A stretch of 64,000 bases of DNA, from assembly GCA_964521255.1 (NCBI GenBank), contig CAZFRM010000024.1:6815-70814 (forward strand), read 5' to 3'. The notes beneath the pieces are model-generated. The model was not told the origin of the DNA and did no database searches. It worked only from the letters and a program-made list of their open reading frames with translations. Position 1 is the stretch's first letter; the number at the start of each line of letters is the position of its first letter. The DNA comes from ZC4RG29 sp964521255 (lineage in GTDB: Bacteria; Bacteroidota; Bacteroidia; Cytophagales; Cyclobacteriaceae). Position numbers and translations under genes: made by a program. Positions 9,423-18,525 of this stretch are shown here, piece by piece.

Positions 9423-11210
9423 ATGATAAGAGAAACAAGACACCGGCTTTACTATACCACGATGATGATTGCTCTCGTGTGGATCAACATGAGTTGCAAG
9501 TCAAAAACTGTTGAGTACCTGAGCGTGCCTGATACCTATTGCAATCCTGTCAACCTTGATTATGCGTATGTGCCCTCTACGCACAAATATTATGCACAGG
9601 ATCAATCCCATAGAAGCACAGCCGATCCGGCAATAATAAATTTGCGTGACACATTATATTTATTTTCTACCAATCAGAATGGCTACTGGTGGAGCGCTGA
9701 CATGCGTTCCTGGAATTTTGTGAAGCAGGATTTTCAAAGCAACGGTATCGCTGCAGATAATGTTTGTGCTCCCGGTGCGTGGGCATGGGGCGACTCATTG
9801 CTTTTCATTCCATCCTTTGCCGAACCTGATCCTATGCCTCTTTATGTTAGCACGAATCCGCGTCACGCGAAATGGTCTACGTTAACAGATTCTTTTACAG
9901 TAGCTACCTGGGATCCTTCTTTTTTTAAAGATGATGATGGAAAGGCTTATGTGTATTGGGGAAGCAGCAATACATTCCCGTTGTATGGAATGGAACTGGA
10001 TCCATCAAAAAAATATCAGCCAGTAGGGGAGAAGAAAGAATTGTCACGACTTTATCCTAACGAACATGGATGGGAACGGTTTGGTGAAAATCATAGCGAT
10101 ACCACCATTATGCGTTATACAGAAGGCCCCTGGATGACGAAGCACAATGGAAAATATTATTATCAATATGCGGCGCCCGGTACTGAGTTTAATATTTATG
10201 CGGATGGCGTGTTAGTTGGTGATCATCCATTGGGTCCGTTCACCTATCAGGATTACAATCCATTTTCATATAAGCCCGGTGGATTTATTACCGGCGCGGG
10301 TCATGGCAGTACATTTCAGGATAAGTATGGTAACTACTGGCATACTGCTACCATGGTCAATTGGATCAAGTATAAGTTTGAAAGAAGGCTGGGAATTTTT
10401 CCTGCGGGATTTGACAATGACGGACAAATGTATTGCATTACCGCTTTTGGTGATTATCCAAACTACCATGCCTCTTCATTGCGTGATCATACACAGTCTA
10501 CGTTCACAGGTTGGATGTTATTGTCATATAAGAAAAGAGCATGGGCGTCATCATCTTTAGAGGGTAAAGATCCTTCATTGGCATTTAACGAGAACATAAG
10601 AAATTATTGGAGCGCTACATCTTCCAATGCCGGCGAGTTCATTGCCGTTGACCTGGGTAAGGAGCATGATGTTTATGCTATCCAAATTAATTATGCGGAT
10701 GAAGACGCTCACGTTCGCGACAAGCGACTTGATATTTATCATCAATACATAATTTATCACAGCGATGACGGAGAAAACTGGCACCCGTTGATTGATAAAA
10801 GTAAAAACCAAACGGATGTGCCACATGACTACATTCAATTAAAAGAACCCTTTAAAACACGATATATGAAACTTGAAAATATTCACATGGCTGATGGCAA
10901 ATTCGCTATCGCAGGCTTCAGGGTATTTGGTAAATCGGAAGGAGCACCGCCATCCCCTGTTAAAAACTTTTCCGTCACACGACATCCTGATTCACGTGAT
11001 GCTACATTTTCATGGGAATCAACACCCGATGCATATGCCTATAATATTTATTATGGCATCCATCCGGGAAAATTGTACAACAGTATTATGGTTCACGAAA
11101 CAGATCAGTATTATTTTCGTGGGCTTAATAAAAAGGTTATCTACTTCGCCCGCATCGAAGCAATAGGTGAAACCGGCGTATCACAGAAAAGCGATCTTAT
11201 TAAATTTTAA
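9423..11210 (+). CDS. GH43-like beta-propeller glycosidase with F5/8C and Fn3 domains (lipoprotein)
   Basis: The gene starts one base after the previous stop, so translational coupling is likely. The 595-residue product has a leader Cys at 25 (WINMSCKS). Residues about 40-350 fit a GH43-type five-bladed propeller. Candidate catalytic residues are Asp68 (STADPAIIN), Asp164 (TWDPSFFKDDDGKAY) and Glu234 (YTEGPWM), in the usual base / pKa-modulator / acid order. About 365-505 is a discoidin-like (F5/8 type C, CBM32-type) domain with EFIAVDLGKEHDVYAIQI and FAIAGFRVFG. The C-terminal 90 residues resemble a fibronectin type III domain. The substrate cannot be read from sequence; GH43 enzymes act on arabinosides, xylosides or galactosides. 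Confidence 0.78.
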   Translation: MIRETRHRLYYTTMMIALVWINMSCKSKTVEYLSVPDTYCNPVNLDYAYVPSTHKYYAQDQSHRSTADPAIINLRDTLYLFSTNQNGYWWSADMRSWNFVKQDFQSNGIAADNVCAPGAWAWGDSLLFIPSFAEPDPMPLYVSTNPRHAKWSTLTDSFTVATWDPSFFKDDDGKAYVYWGSSNTFPLYGMELDPSKKYQPVGEKKELSRLYPNEHGWERFGENHSDTTIMRYTEGPWMTKHNGKYYYQYAAPGTEFNIYADGVLVGDHPLGPFTYQDYNPFSYKPGGFITGAGHGSTFQDKYGNYWHTATMVNWIKYKFERRLGIFPAGFDNDGQMYCITAFGDYPNYHASSLRDHTQSTFTGWMLLSYKKRAWASSSLEGKDPSLAFNENIRNYWSATSSNAGEFIAVDLGKEHDVYAIQINYADEDAHVRDKRLDIYHQYIIYHSDDGENWHPLIDKSKNQTDVPHDYIQLKEPFKTRYMKLENIHMADGKFAIAGFRVFGKSEGAPPSPVKNFSVTRHPDSRDATFSWESTPDAYAYNIYYGIHPGKLYNSIMVHETDQYYFRGLNKKVIYFARIEAIGETGVSQKSDLIKF

Positions 11211-11221
11211 AAAAACTATTA

Positions 11222-12571
11222 ATGAAAAGTATTTCTTTACACGTACTATTTGTTGCTCAATTAAATATTGTGCTGTTCTGTTCTTGTCAGTCGAAAAAGA
11301 CAGAACCAACTTCTTCACCACAAATCTCCGATGACTCTCTCCTGACATTGGTTGAGTATCAAACCTTTCAGTATTTCTGGGATGGTGCTGAACCGACTTC
11401 AGGAGGAGCCAGGGAGAGATTTCACACAGACAATATTTATCCTGAGAATGACAAGCACATAATTACAAGTGGCGGAACGGGTTTTGGAGTGATGGCTATC
11501 CTCGTAGGAATCGAACGTGGCTTTATTAAACGTGAGCAAGGCTACGAACATCTTTCAAAGTTGGTGAACTGGCTGGAGAAGGCTGATCGATTCCACGGGG
11601 CATGGCCTCACTGGTTGAACGGTGAAACGGGTAAAGTAAAACCTTTCAGCCCGGATGACAATGGAGCAGATCTTGTTGAAACAGCATATCTCATTCAGGG
11701 GCTGTTATGCGTACGTGAATATTTCAAAGATGGCAACGAGCACGAAAAAATGCTGGCGCAGAAGATCGATGAACTTTGGAAGGGAGTGGAATGGGACTGG
11801 TACAGAAACGGGAATAAAAATGTTTTGTACTGGCACTGGTCGCCGGACAAGGAATGGAAGATGAATTTTCCGGTTGAAGGATATAATGAATGTCTTATAA
11901 TGTATGTACTGGCGGCCTCCTCTCCAACGCATGGTATACCCGCTGAAGTATATCATGAAGGTTGGGCGAGGAAAGGCGCTATGGAAAATGATTTAACACA
12001 TCAGCAATATGGATACCATCTGGATTTAAAACACAACGGGTCACCACAGTATGGTGGTCCATTGTTCTGGTCGCATTATTCGTACCTCGGACTTGATCCG
12101 CGTAAATTAAAAGACCGCTATGCTGATTATTGGGAGCACAATAAAAATCATACCCTCATCAATTACCGGTATTGTGTGGAAAACCCAAAAGCATTTAAAG
12201 GTTATGGCGAGAATTGCTGGGGACTTACGGCGAGCTATTCGATAAATGGTTATGCGGCGCATAGTCCGATAGAAGACCTGGGCGTCATTTCACCTACAGC
12301 GGCTATTTCTTCGTTTCCCTATACACCGGAAGAGTCCATGAAAGCGATCCGTCATTTTTATTTTGATATGAAGGATAAAATCTGGGGGCCGTATGGATTT
12401 TATGATGCCTTTAGTGAGCAAAGCAATTGGTATCCTACGCGGTACCTTGCCATTGACCAGGGGCCTGCTGTTGTGATGATTGAAAATCATCGCTCTGGAT
12501 TGTTGTGGAAATTATTTATGAATGCCCCCGAAGTAAAAGCTGGCCTGGACAAACTTGGATTTACCTATTAG
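11222..12571 (+). CDS. GH144-like (glucoamylase-like fold) lipoprotein, single domain
   Basis: This 449-residue lipoprotein (leader ending FCSCQS) is almost entirely the PF10091/GH144-type catalytic domain. It shares block after block with the C-terminal 400 residues of the 7451 gene: GFGVMAILVGIERGF, FHGAWPHWLNG, DDNGADLVETAYLIQGL, WDWYRNG, LYWHWSPD, NECLIMYVLAASSPTHGIP, NHTLINYRYC, CWGLTASY, AIDQGPAVVMIENHRSGLLWKLFMNAPEV. It lacks the Ig-like front. Such pairs commonly divide work between the cell surface and periplasm, or between endo- and exo-acting forms; which does what is not visible here. It follows the GH43-like gene by 11 bases. Confidence 0.85.
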   Translation: MKSISLHVLFVAQLNIVLFCSCQSKKTEPTSSPQISDDSLLTLVEYQTFQYFWDGAEPTSGGARERFHTDNIYPENDKHIITSGGTGFGVMAILVGIERGFIKREQGYEHLSKLVNWLEKADRFHGAWPHWLNGETGKVKPFSPDDNGADLVETAYLIQGLLCVREYFKDGNEHEKMLAQKIDELWKGVEWDWYRNGNKNVLYWHWSPDKEWKMNFPVEGYNECLIMYVLAASSPTHGIPAEVYHEGWARKGAMENDLTHQQYGYHLDLKHNGSPQYGGPLFWSHYSYLGLDPRKLKDRYADYWEHNKNHTLINYRYCVENPKAFKGYGENCWGLTASYSINGYAAHSPIEDLGVISPTAAISSFPYTPEESMKAIRHFYFDMKDKIWGPYGFYDAFSEQSNWYPTRYLAIDQGPAVVMIENHRSGLLWKLFMNAPEVKAGLDKLGFTY

Positions 12572-12604
12572 ATAAAATCATCTCACCACATAACAAACGC
12601 TGCA

Positions 12605-14908
12605 ATGCCTAATCTGAAAACTCTCCCTTTTAACGCATTAACAATTCTCTTCACTTTCTTAATGTTGGTTGCGTGTAATTCTCCTGCTAAAAAGAGTTCG
12701 CTCATTGACCATAAAATTGATTCCCTGCTAAGCATAATGACGCTGGAAGAAAAAATTGGTCAGCTTAATCTTCCTTCAGCCGGTCAGTTTACCACCGGTC
12801 AGGCAGAGAATTCTGACATCGCCAAAAAAATCGAAAAAGGATTAGTAGGGGGATTGTTTAACATAAAATCAGTTAAGGCGATTACAGAAATGCAAAAGAT
12901 TGCCGTTGAGAATAGTCGTTTAAAAATTCCTTTGCTTTTCGGAATGGATGTTATTCATGGCTATGAATCTGTGTTTCCCATTCCGCTGGGATTGAGTTGT
13001 AGCTGGGATATGAATCTGATCGAGCAGAGTGCACGAATAGCGGCACAGGAAGCCAGCGCTGACGGCATTAACTGGACGTTTTCGCCTATGGTAGATTTGT
13101 CGCGCGACCCGCGTTGGGGAAGAATTTCTGAAGGGAACGGTGAAGATCCGTACCTCGGCTCTGAAATCGCCAAAGCTATGGTGAGAGGCTATCAGGGTAA
13201 TGATCTTTCTGCAAACAATACCATTATGGCGTGTGTAAAACATTACGCCTTGTATGGTGCATCGGAAGCCGGTCGTGATTATAATACGGTAGACATGAGT
13301 CGTCAGCGAATGTACAATGAATATTTTCCTCCCTACAAAGCAGCGGTTGATGCCGGAGTGGGTAGTGTGATGGCTTCCTTCAATGAAATAGATGGGGTTC
13401 CGGCTACTGCAAACAAATGGTTACTAACTGATGTACTACGCGATCAATGGAACTTCAAAGGATTTGTAGTTTCCGATTACACAGGTGTAAGTGAAATGGT
13501 GGATCATGGTTTCGGGGACATTCAACATGTTTCAGCCAAAGCGTTGGATGCAGGTTTACATATGGATATGGTAAGTGAAGGTTTCCTTACAACGCTTGTG
13601 CGGTCGCTGGAAGAAAAAAAAATATCCCGGCAGCAAATTGATGAGGCCTGTAGAAAAATCCTGGAAGCAAAATTCAAGCTTGGTTTGTTTGATGATCCTT
13701 TCCGGTACTGTGATGAGAACCGGGCGAAGAATGAAATTTTTACAGAAGCCAACCGCGCTTTTGCACGACGCGTAGCAACGGAGAGTTTTGTATTGTTGAA
13801 AAATGAGGATGATGTACTTCCTCTAAAAAAATCAGGGACGATAGCATTGGTAGGTCCGATGGCTGACGCGGCTGAAAACATGACGGGTACATGGAGCGTA
13901 GCCGCACGGTTTTCAGAATCCATTTCTTTAAGGAAAGGGTTACAGGAAGCTGTTGGCAACAACACAAAAATTCTTTATGCAAAAGGTTCCAATCTTACTG
14001 AAGATCCCGCACTGGAAGAACGTGCAACCATGTTTGGTAAGTCGCTCAAACGTGATGCGCGTTCGGCTGAGATTATTCGTGAAGAAGCGCTGCGTGCAGC
14101 AAGAAATGCCGATGTAATTGTAGCAGCGTTAGGAGAATCTGCCGAAATGAGTGGAGAAGCATCAAGCCGAACGGATATAGAGATTCCGGAAACGCAGAAA
14201 GATCTTCTTAAAGCCTTAGTAAAAACCGGAAAGCCTGTAGTGCTTGTGTTATTTACAGGACGGCCGTTGGCGCTGAAATGGGAACAAGAGAATGTACCAG
14301 CTATTCTCAACGTTTGGTTTGGCGGCAGTGAAGCAGGCAGTGCTATTGCAGATGTATTGTTTGGAGATGTTAATCCTTCCGGAAAACTAACCACTACGTT
14401 TCCTCAGAATGTGGGGCAGGTTCCGATCTATTACGCCCACAAGAACACAGGCCGGCCGTTACCGGAAGGTAAATGGTTTCAGAAATTCCGTTCCAATTAT
14501 CTAGATGTTTCCAACGATCCGTTATATCCTTTTGGTTTCGGATTGAGCTATACAACTTTTCAATATGGGGATGTTAAACTGGATAAAACGACAATGACCC
14601 CAACAGATTCGATTACTGTTTCAGTTGAAGTTACTAATACAGGCTCACGTGAGGGAGCAGAGGTCGTTCAACTTTATATGCGCGATTTGGTAGGTTCGGT
14701 GACAAGACCTGTGAAGGAATTAAAAAATTTTAAGAAGGTATCGTTGAAGGCCGGAGAAACTAAAACCGTTTCTTTTTCGATTTTTGAAGATGACTTGAAA
14801 TTTTATAGCTCAGCGCTGGAATATGTTGCTGAACCGGGAGACTTCAAGGTATTTGTGGGTACTAATTCACAAGATGTTTCCGAGGCTGATTTTAAGTTGG
14901 TCAGATAG
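12605..14908 (+). CDS. bglX: GH3 family beta-glucosidase (BglX-like)
   Basis: The 767-residue lipoprotein (Cys24 in LVACNSP) has the full GH3 layout. An N-terminal TIM-barrel contains GMDVIHGYESVFPIPLG and the nucleophile Asp291 in GFVVSDYTG. An alpha/beta sandwich follows (VATESFVLLKNE ... VVAALGESAEMSGEASSR), and a C-terminal fibronectin type III-like domain holds SYTTFQYG and RPVKELKNFKKV. It should release glucose from the non-reducing ends of beta-gluco-oligosaccharides. With two GH144-like enzymes upstream, sophorose and longer beta-1,2-glucans are the likeliest substrate. That linkage is inferred from context; the family itself is certain. Confidence 0.93.
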   Translation: MPNLKTLPFNALTILFTFLMLVACNSPAKKSSLIDHKIDSLLSIMTLEEKIGQLNLPSAGQFTTGQAENSDIAKKIEKGLVGGLFNIKSVKAITEMQKIAVENSRLKIPLLFGMDVIHGYESVFPIPLGLSCSWDMNLIEQSARIAAQEASADGINWTFSPMVDLSRDPRWGRISEGNGEDPYLGSEIAKAMVRGYQGNDLSANNTIMACVKHYALYGASEAGRDYNTVDMSRQRMYNEYFPPYKAAVDAGVGSVMASFNEIDGVPATANKWLLTDVLRDQWNFKGFVVSDYTGVSEMVDHGFGDIQHVSAKALDAGLHMDMVSEGFLTTLVRSLEEKKISRQQIDEACRKILEAKFKLGLFDDPFRYCDENRAKNEIFTEANRAFARRVATESFVLLKNEDDVLPLKKSGTIALVGPMADAAENMTGTWSVAARFSESISLRKGLQEAVGNNTKILYAKGSNLTEDPALEERATMFGKSLKRDARSAEIIREEALRAARNADVIVAALGESAEMSGEASSRTDIEIPETQKDLLKALVKTGKPVVLVLFTGRPLALKWEQENVPAILNVWFGGSEAGSAIADVLFGDVNPSGKLTTTFPQNVGQVPIYYAHKNTGRPLPEGKWFQKFRSNYLDVSNDPLYPFGFGLSYTTFQYGDVKLDKTTMTPTDSITVSVEVTNTGSREGAEVVQLYMRDLVGSVTRPVKELKNFKKVSLKAGETKTVSFSIFEDDLKFYSSALEYVAEPGDFKVFVGTNSQDVSEADFKLVR

Positions 14909-14966
14909 ATTTACTTAAGTTATTTTTCTTAGTAACTATATTTAGACTGTACATTAACTAAGTTCC

Positions 14967-16445
14967 ATGCGAAATTTATGGATGATTGTCCTAGGTTTTA
15001 TTATTTTCTCCTGTAGCCAGGAAAAGGAATCTGCTGCAATCAAAAAGCCTAACATCATATTCATTCTCAGTGATGATCATCGCTATGATTTCATGGGCTT
15101 CATGAATAAAGTTCCTGAACTGAAAACACCGGGGATGGACAGAATAGCAAGAGAAGGAGCGCATCTGAAAAATGCTTTTGTATCCACAGCTTTATGTTCA
15201 CCCAGCAGGGCAAGTATTTTGTCAGGGCAATACACACATCATCATCAAGTGGTCGATAATCAGTCACCCATTGCTGACTCGGTAAGATTTTTTCCTGAGT
15301 ATTTACAGGCAGGTGGTTATCAAACAGCCTTTATTGGTAAATGGCATATGGGTCATGAAGATGATAAGCCACGAAAAGGTTTTGACTATTGGGTTAGCTT
15401 CAAAGGTCAGGGTGTGTATTATAATCCTGTTGTGAATGTTAATGGAGAAGAGAAAATATTCACTGATTCAACTTACATCTCTGATTTACTAACACAATAC
15501 GCGGTGGAGTTTATGCAAAAACGAAAACTGGAAGATCCTTTTTTCTTATACCTCTCACACAAAGGTGTTCATGCTGAATTTCAGCCTGCGAAACGGCATG
15601 ATGATGTTTATAAAAATATTAAAGTAAACTATCCTCCATCGATGTTTCCACCCGGCGATAAGCGTGGTCATAACGATTCAACTACTTATAATTATAAAGA
15701 ACTTCCGCAGTGGGTAAAAGACCAGCGGTATAGTTGGCATGGTGTTGATTATATGTATGATGGTGCGATCTCTTTCGAATCATTTTATCAAAAGTATTGT
15801 GAAACACTTCTTGGCGTTGATGAGAGTATTCAAACCATTCTGAAGTATCTTGATGACAATGGCTTGATGGATAATACGATTGTTTTCTATATGGGAGACA
15901 ATGGATTTTCATTTGGCGAGCATGGATTGATTGACAAACGGCATGCTTACGAAGAATCCATGCGGGTTCCGTTAATTGTAATGGGAAAAGATATCAAACC
16001 GGGAACTGTGGTTACTGAGTTGATTCAAAACATTGATATAGCGCCGACTATCTTGAGTATGGCAGATCTTTCAGTTCCTAAAAATATGGATGGCAGTTCT
16101 TTCAAAACTTTGTTGCTGGGAGAGGGAATCGAATGGCGCGATACGATCTATTATGAATATTTCTGGGAAAGACCATTCCCTCAAACACCCACTGTCTATG
16201 CGGCACGTACCAACCGGTACAAGTACATTCGTTATCATGGTGTGTGGGACATCAATGAACTTTACGATCTTGAAAATGATCCGAACGAAATGCACAATCT
16301 CATTCGTAGTAAAGAACACCAGGGGATTGCAAAGCGATTAAATCATTCTCTTTTCAAATGGCTGGAGAGAACAAAGGGAATGAACATGCCGCTGAGAGAA
16401 GATGAAGGGATGAGAAACGACCACAAATTCAGAGGAACGTATTAG
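14967..16445 (+). CDS. Type I sulfatase (S1 family) lipoprotein
   Basis: The 492-residue protein has a lipoprotein leader (IIFSCSQE, Cys16). The Asp pair DD36-37 in FILSDDHRYD is a calcium-ligand site. The formylglycine motif is C77-S-P-S-R81. GKWHMGH, YLSHKGVHAEF and MGDNGFSFGEHGL are further sulfatase landmarks. A C-type formylglycine needs an anaerobic-type or FGE maturase encoded elsewhere. It is the last gene of the PUL-like run and lies 58 bases after the GH3 gene. The presence of a sulfatase suggests that the natural glycan, or a side chain of it, is sulfated, as in many marine polymers. The stop codon touches a long palindrome. Confidence 0.9.
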   Translation: MRNLWMIVLGFIIFSCSQEKESAAIKKPNIIFILSDDHRYDFMGFMNKVPELKTPGMDRIAREGAHLKNAFVSTALCSPSRASILSGQYTHHHQVVDNQSPIADSVRFFPEYLQAGGYQTAFIGKWHMGHEDDKPRKGFDYWVSFKGQGVYYNPVVNVNGEEKIFTDSTYISDLLTQYAVEFMQKRKLEDPFFLYLSHKGVHAEFQPAKRHDDVYKNIKVNYPPSMFPPGDKRGHNDSTTYNYKELPQWVKDQRYSWHGVDYMYDGAISFESFYQKYCETLLGVDESIQTILKYLDDNGLMDNTIVFYMGDNGFSFGEHGLIDKRHAYEESMRVPLIVMGKDIKPGTVVTELIQNIDIAPTILSMADLSVPKNMDGSSFKTLLLGEGIEWRDTIYYEYFWERPFPQTPTVYAARTNRYKYIRYHGVWDINELYDLENDPNEMHNLIRSKEHQGIAKRLNHSLFKWLERTKGMNMPLREDEGMRNDHKFRGTY

Positions 16446-16496
16446 AGATTATAATGTAGAGACGCGATGCATCGCGTCTCTACATTATAATCTCTA
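16443..16496. repeat. 54-bp perfect palindrome at convergent gene ends
   Basis: The two 27-base arms are perfectly complementary with no loop (centre between 16469 and 16470). The core GTAGAGACGCGATG and its complement resemble a dispersed REP-like element common in Bacteroidota and some cyanobacteria. The palindrome begins at the first base of the sulfatase stop codon and ends two bases before the stop codon of the convergent gene at 16499. It can act as a bidirectional terminator. Confidence 0.9.
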
Positions 16497-16498
16497 CT

Positions 16499-16792
16499 CT
16501 AATACTGATCCAGAAACGTCTTCACAATCTCTACCCATTCATCTTGCAATGAAATTCCGGGCATGTTCTTATCAGCCCGATGATACCAATATGAAGCATT
16601 TCCCGTATCACCCTCTTTTCGATGCAGGTAAGCGTGAATCCATGACGCGTCTTTTGAATGCAAATCCTGAACAATCGTATGGGCCATTTCCCAATCGTTA
16701 TTACCATCATACCACAGTGCCTTAAGCAAGTTGTTTATATCGGCAGGCGGCTCAGGATTTTTCAATGATTTTTTGAATTCTTCAAGCGTCAT
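16499..16792 (-). CDS. Conserved hypothetical small soluble protein
   Basis: The 97-residue protein has no signal peptide or membrane segment. It opens with MTLEEFKKSLK and contains WEMAHTIVQDLHSKDASWIHAYLHRKEGD and NASYWYHRA, a helical pattern I recall from conserved hypothetical proteins in several phyla; I know no function. It lies 12 bases downstream of the SRPBCC/GyrI-like gene on the same strand and is probably cotranscribed with it. Confidence 0.7.
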   Translation of the reverse strand: MTLEEFKKSLKNPEPPADINNLLKALWYDGNNDWEMAHTIVQDLHSKDASWIHAYLHRKEGDTGNASYWYHRADKNMPGISLQDEWVEIVKTFLDQY

Positions 16793-16804
16793 TTTTATAG
16801 CTGA

Positions 16805-17788
16805 CTATTTTACAGGATAATATACTTCTGTGATCCATTGACTACTTTCCCTTTCGTTATGCGGGCCTCTTACATAAACTTCCCAGGGATATCCGTTTAT
16901 TTCAAATTTTTTGTAGTTGATATAGTCCCTCACTTGCTCATGGGCATTTTTTAACTTTTCATAACCACCAATGTGAACCCCTTTGATGACTGCGCCACTG
17001 TAGTGCTGTAAGACTGGAAATTCTGATGGAAACTTTATATCCGGTGGCGAAAAGGGAATTGCGTAATTAACTTTAATCGTGCTATGTTCAGAATACAGGC
17101 CAAACGGATGGCCAATGCTACTTACCTTTGCATTTTTTGCGGCACCATGAAGTTCCTCTAGTATATTTTTCATTTGTGCTATATCACTCTTTCCATCCAC
17201 CAGGTGAAGATCACTTATGTAATAGGTGGGAGCCAGTGATTCTTCTGTTATTTTGATAGTAAAAATAGGTTTGGCTTCAGCGATTTCTTTTATTTTCTCA
17301 AGCTCATAGCTTAAGGCCTTTTTTACTTTTGGTGTTATAAAAAGAAAAGCCTTCCACCGGCTGAAAGGATTTTCGAAATTATTTCTTTTATAAGTCGCAG
17401 TAAGCAAGATGGTATCGCCCTTATATTTCAATTTGTAGTAACTCCGGGCCGTGTCTGTCGCCGTAATGTAAGTTTCAGTGACAATAGAAGTATCCGGTAA
17501 GCTTTCTGTGATTTTCAGAACCACGCTGTCATTCTTATTTTTCCACGACATGCTGGCTCTGGTTCCGGATTTGAAATTTCCGTATGTGATTTGCATTGCA
17601 GGATCAACTGCCTGCTGGTATGACCAATCTGTCCAACGCTCAAGCTCATTTATTTCTTCAAATACATATTCTATTGGTGCAGTTATCCCGATGTCCTTTG
17701 CTATTTCAATTTTATCGGGAAGGAAAAAACCTACAGGGATTATTAAAATTATAAAGGCCAGTATGCCCAGTAGATTTTTTTTTACCAT
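16805..17788 (-). CDS. SRPBCC-domain protein with C-terminal GyrI-like effector-binding domain
   Basis: The 327-residue protein begins with a hydrophobic segment (about 5-25) that may anchor it to the membrane. Residues about 30-175 fit a START/SRPBCC fold (IEYVFEEINELERWTDWSYQ). About 180-327 fit a GyrI-like small-molecule binding domain of the type found in AraC/MerR effector domains (FPVLQHYSGAVIKGVHIGGYEKL, YEVYVRGP-like WEVYVRGPHNE). There is no DNA-binding domain. This combination is seen in Bacteroidota proteins of unknown function; a ligand-binding or stress role is only a guess. Confidence 0.75.
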   Translation of the reverse strand: MVKKNLLGILAFIILIIPVGFFLPDKIEIAKDIGITAPIEYVFEEINELERWTDWSYQQAVDPAMQITYGNFKSGTRASMSWKNKNDSVVLKITESLPDTSIVTETYITATDTARSYYKLKYKGDTILLTATYKRNNFENPFSRWKAFLFITPKVKKALSYELEKIKEIAEAKPIFTIKITEESLAPTYYISDLHLVDGKSDIAQMKNILEELHGAAKNAKVSSIGHPFGLYSEHSTIKVNYAIPFSPPDIKFPSEFPVLQHYSGAVIKGVHIGGYEKLKNAHEQVRDYINYKKFEINGYPWEVYVRGPHNERESSQWITEVYYPVK

Positions 17789-17903
17789 TCGGTAGAAATT
17801 GATTGAATGTGAAATGTCAAAATAAGCTTATTAGTAAATTTGAAGTCACGCATTTTTATAGCGGAAGGCAAAATAAAGGAAAGGTATCAAATTATTTATA
17901 CTT

Positions 17904-17920
17904 GGAAAACGTTTGCAATT
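17904..17920. promoter_or_regulatory. LacI-family-like operator half-match (AAAACGTTTGCAA)
   Basis: The bases at 17906-17918 read AAAACGTTTGCAA, centred on the CG typical of LacI-type operators. On the other strand this gives TTGCAAACGTTTT, whose core is shared with a second site near 19748. It lies about 50 bases before the membrane-protein gene at 17966. The assignment rests on motif resemblance only. Confidence 0.3.
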
Positions 17921-17965
17921 CTCTCTTAAAATTCAAATATTACAATAACGCAACACATTTCGCTT

Positions 17966-18421
17966 ATGAGCTTCCTTAATAACCCCAACCGCATACCTGA
18001 AAGTTATGGCGTTCGGATTGCCGCAGGTCTTATTCTGTATTTTGTTTTGATGAAGGTTACCGGGCTTGCGCACCACGTTGAACTGAGGCTGCTGAACCTG
18101 GTGATACTTATAATTGGTGTTTACTTCGCGTTGCGTAAGTTCAAAAACACTCACCAGGATCATCTTAACTACTTTCGCGCACTGATTACCGGTGTAGCTA
18201 CTGCTGCAATTGGATCCTTAATCTTTGCTTTGTTTTTGTTCCTTTACATGAAGGTTGATTCTAATATGATGCAATCCATTGTAGAAGGCGAACCTATGGG
18301 CCGCTACCTCAATCCGTATATGGCTGCATTTATTGTTGCTTTAGAAGGTTTCTTTTCCGGCCTCCTTGTCACGTTTGTATTGATCAACTATGTTAACACG
18401 GATGAGGTAAATCAGTCCTGA
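17966..18421 (+). CDS. DUF4199-like four-helix membrane protein
   Basis: The 151-residue protein has four hydrophobic segments at about 20-34, 43-56, 70-90 and 118-140. The pattern of a short N-terminus (SYGVRIAAGLILYFVLMK), a helix pair around YFALRKFKN, a central FRALITGVATAAIGSLIFALFLFLYMK segment and a final helix fits the DUF4199 group of Bacteroidota inner-membrane proteins. No function is known to me. A TAAATTTG element at 17835-17842 on the plus strand could be its minus-7 box, giving a long leader. Confidence 0.7.
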   Translation: MSFLNNPNRIPESYGVRIAAGLILYFVLMKVTGLAHHVELRLLNLVILIIGVYFALRKFKNTHQDHLNYFRALITGVATAAIGSLIFALFLFLYMKVDSNMMQSIVEGEPMGRYLNPYMAAFIVALEGFFSGLLVTFVLINYVNTDEVNQS

Positions 18422-18525
18422 TGTTGTTGAAGGGTCACTTAGATTTGATACATCAACTCGTCTTCTGTTCTCCTCCCTTGCATGGTCTCATTTGAATTGG
18501 AAAACATCATTGCATCGATTATTGA

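Noticed and set aside
13522..13965. Open frame of 147 codons on the minus strand inside the GH3 gene
   Set aside because: It is antisense to a clear GH3 domain and shows no recognisable family or start signal.
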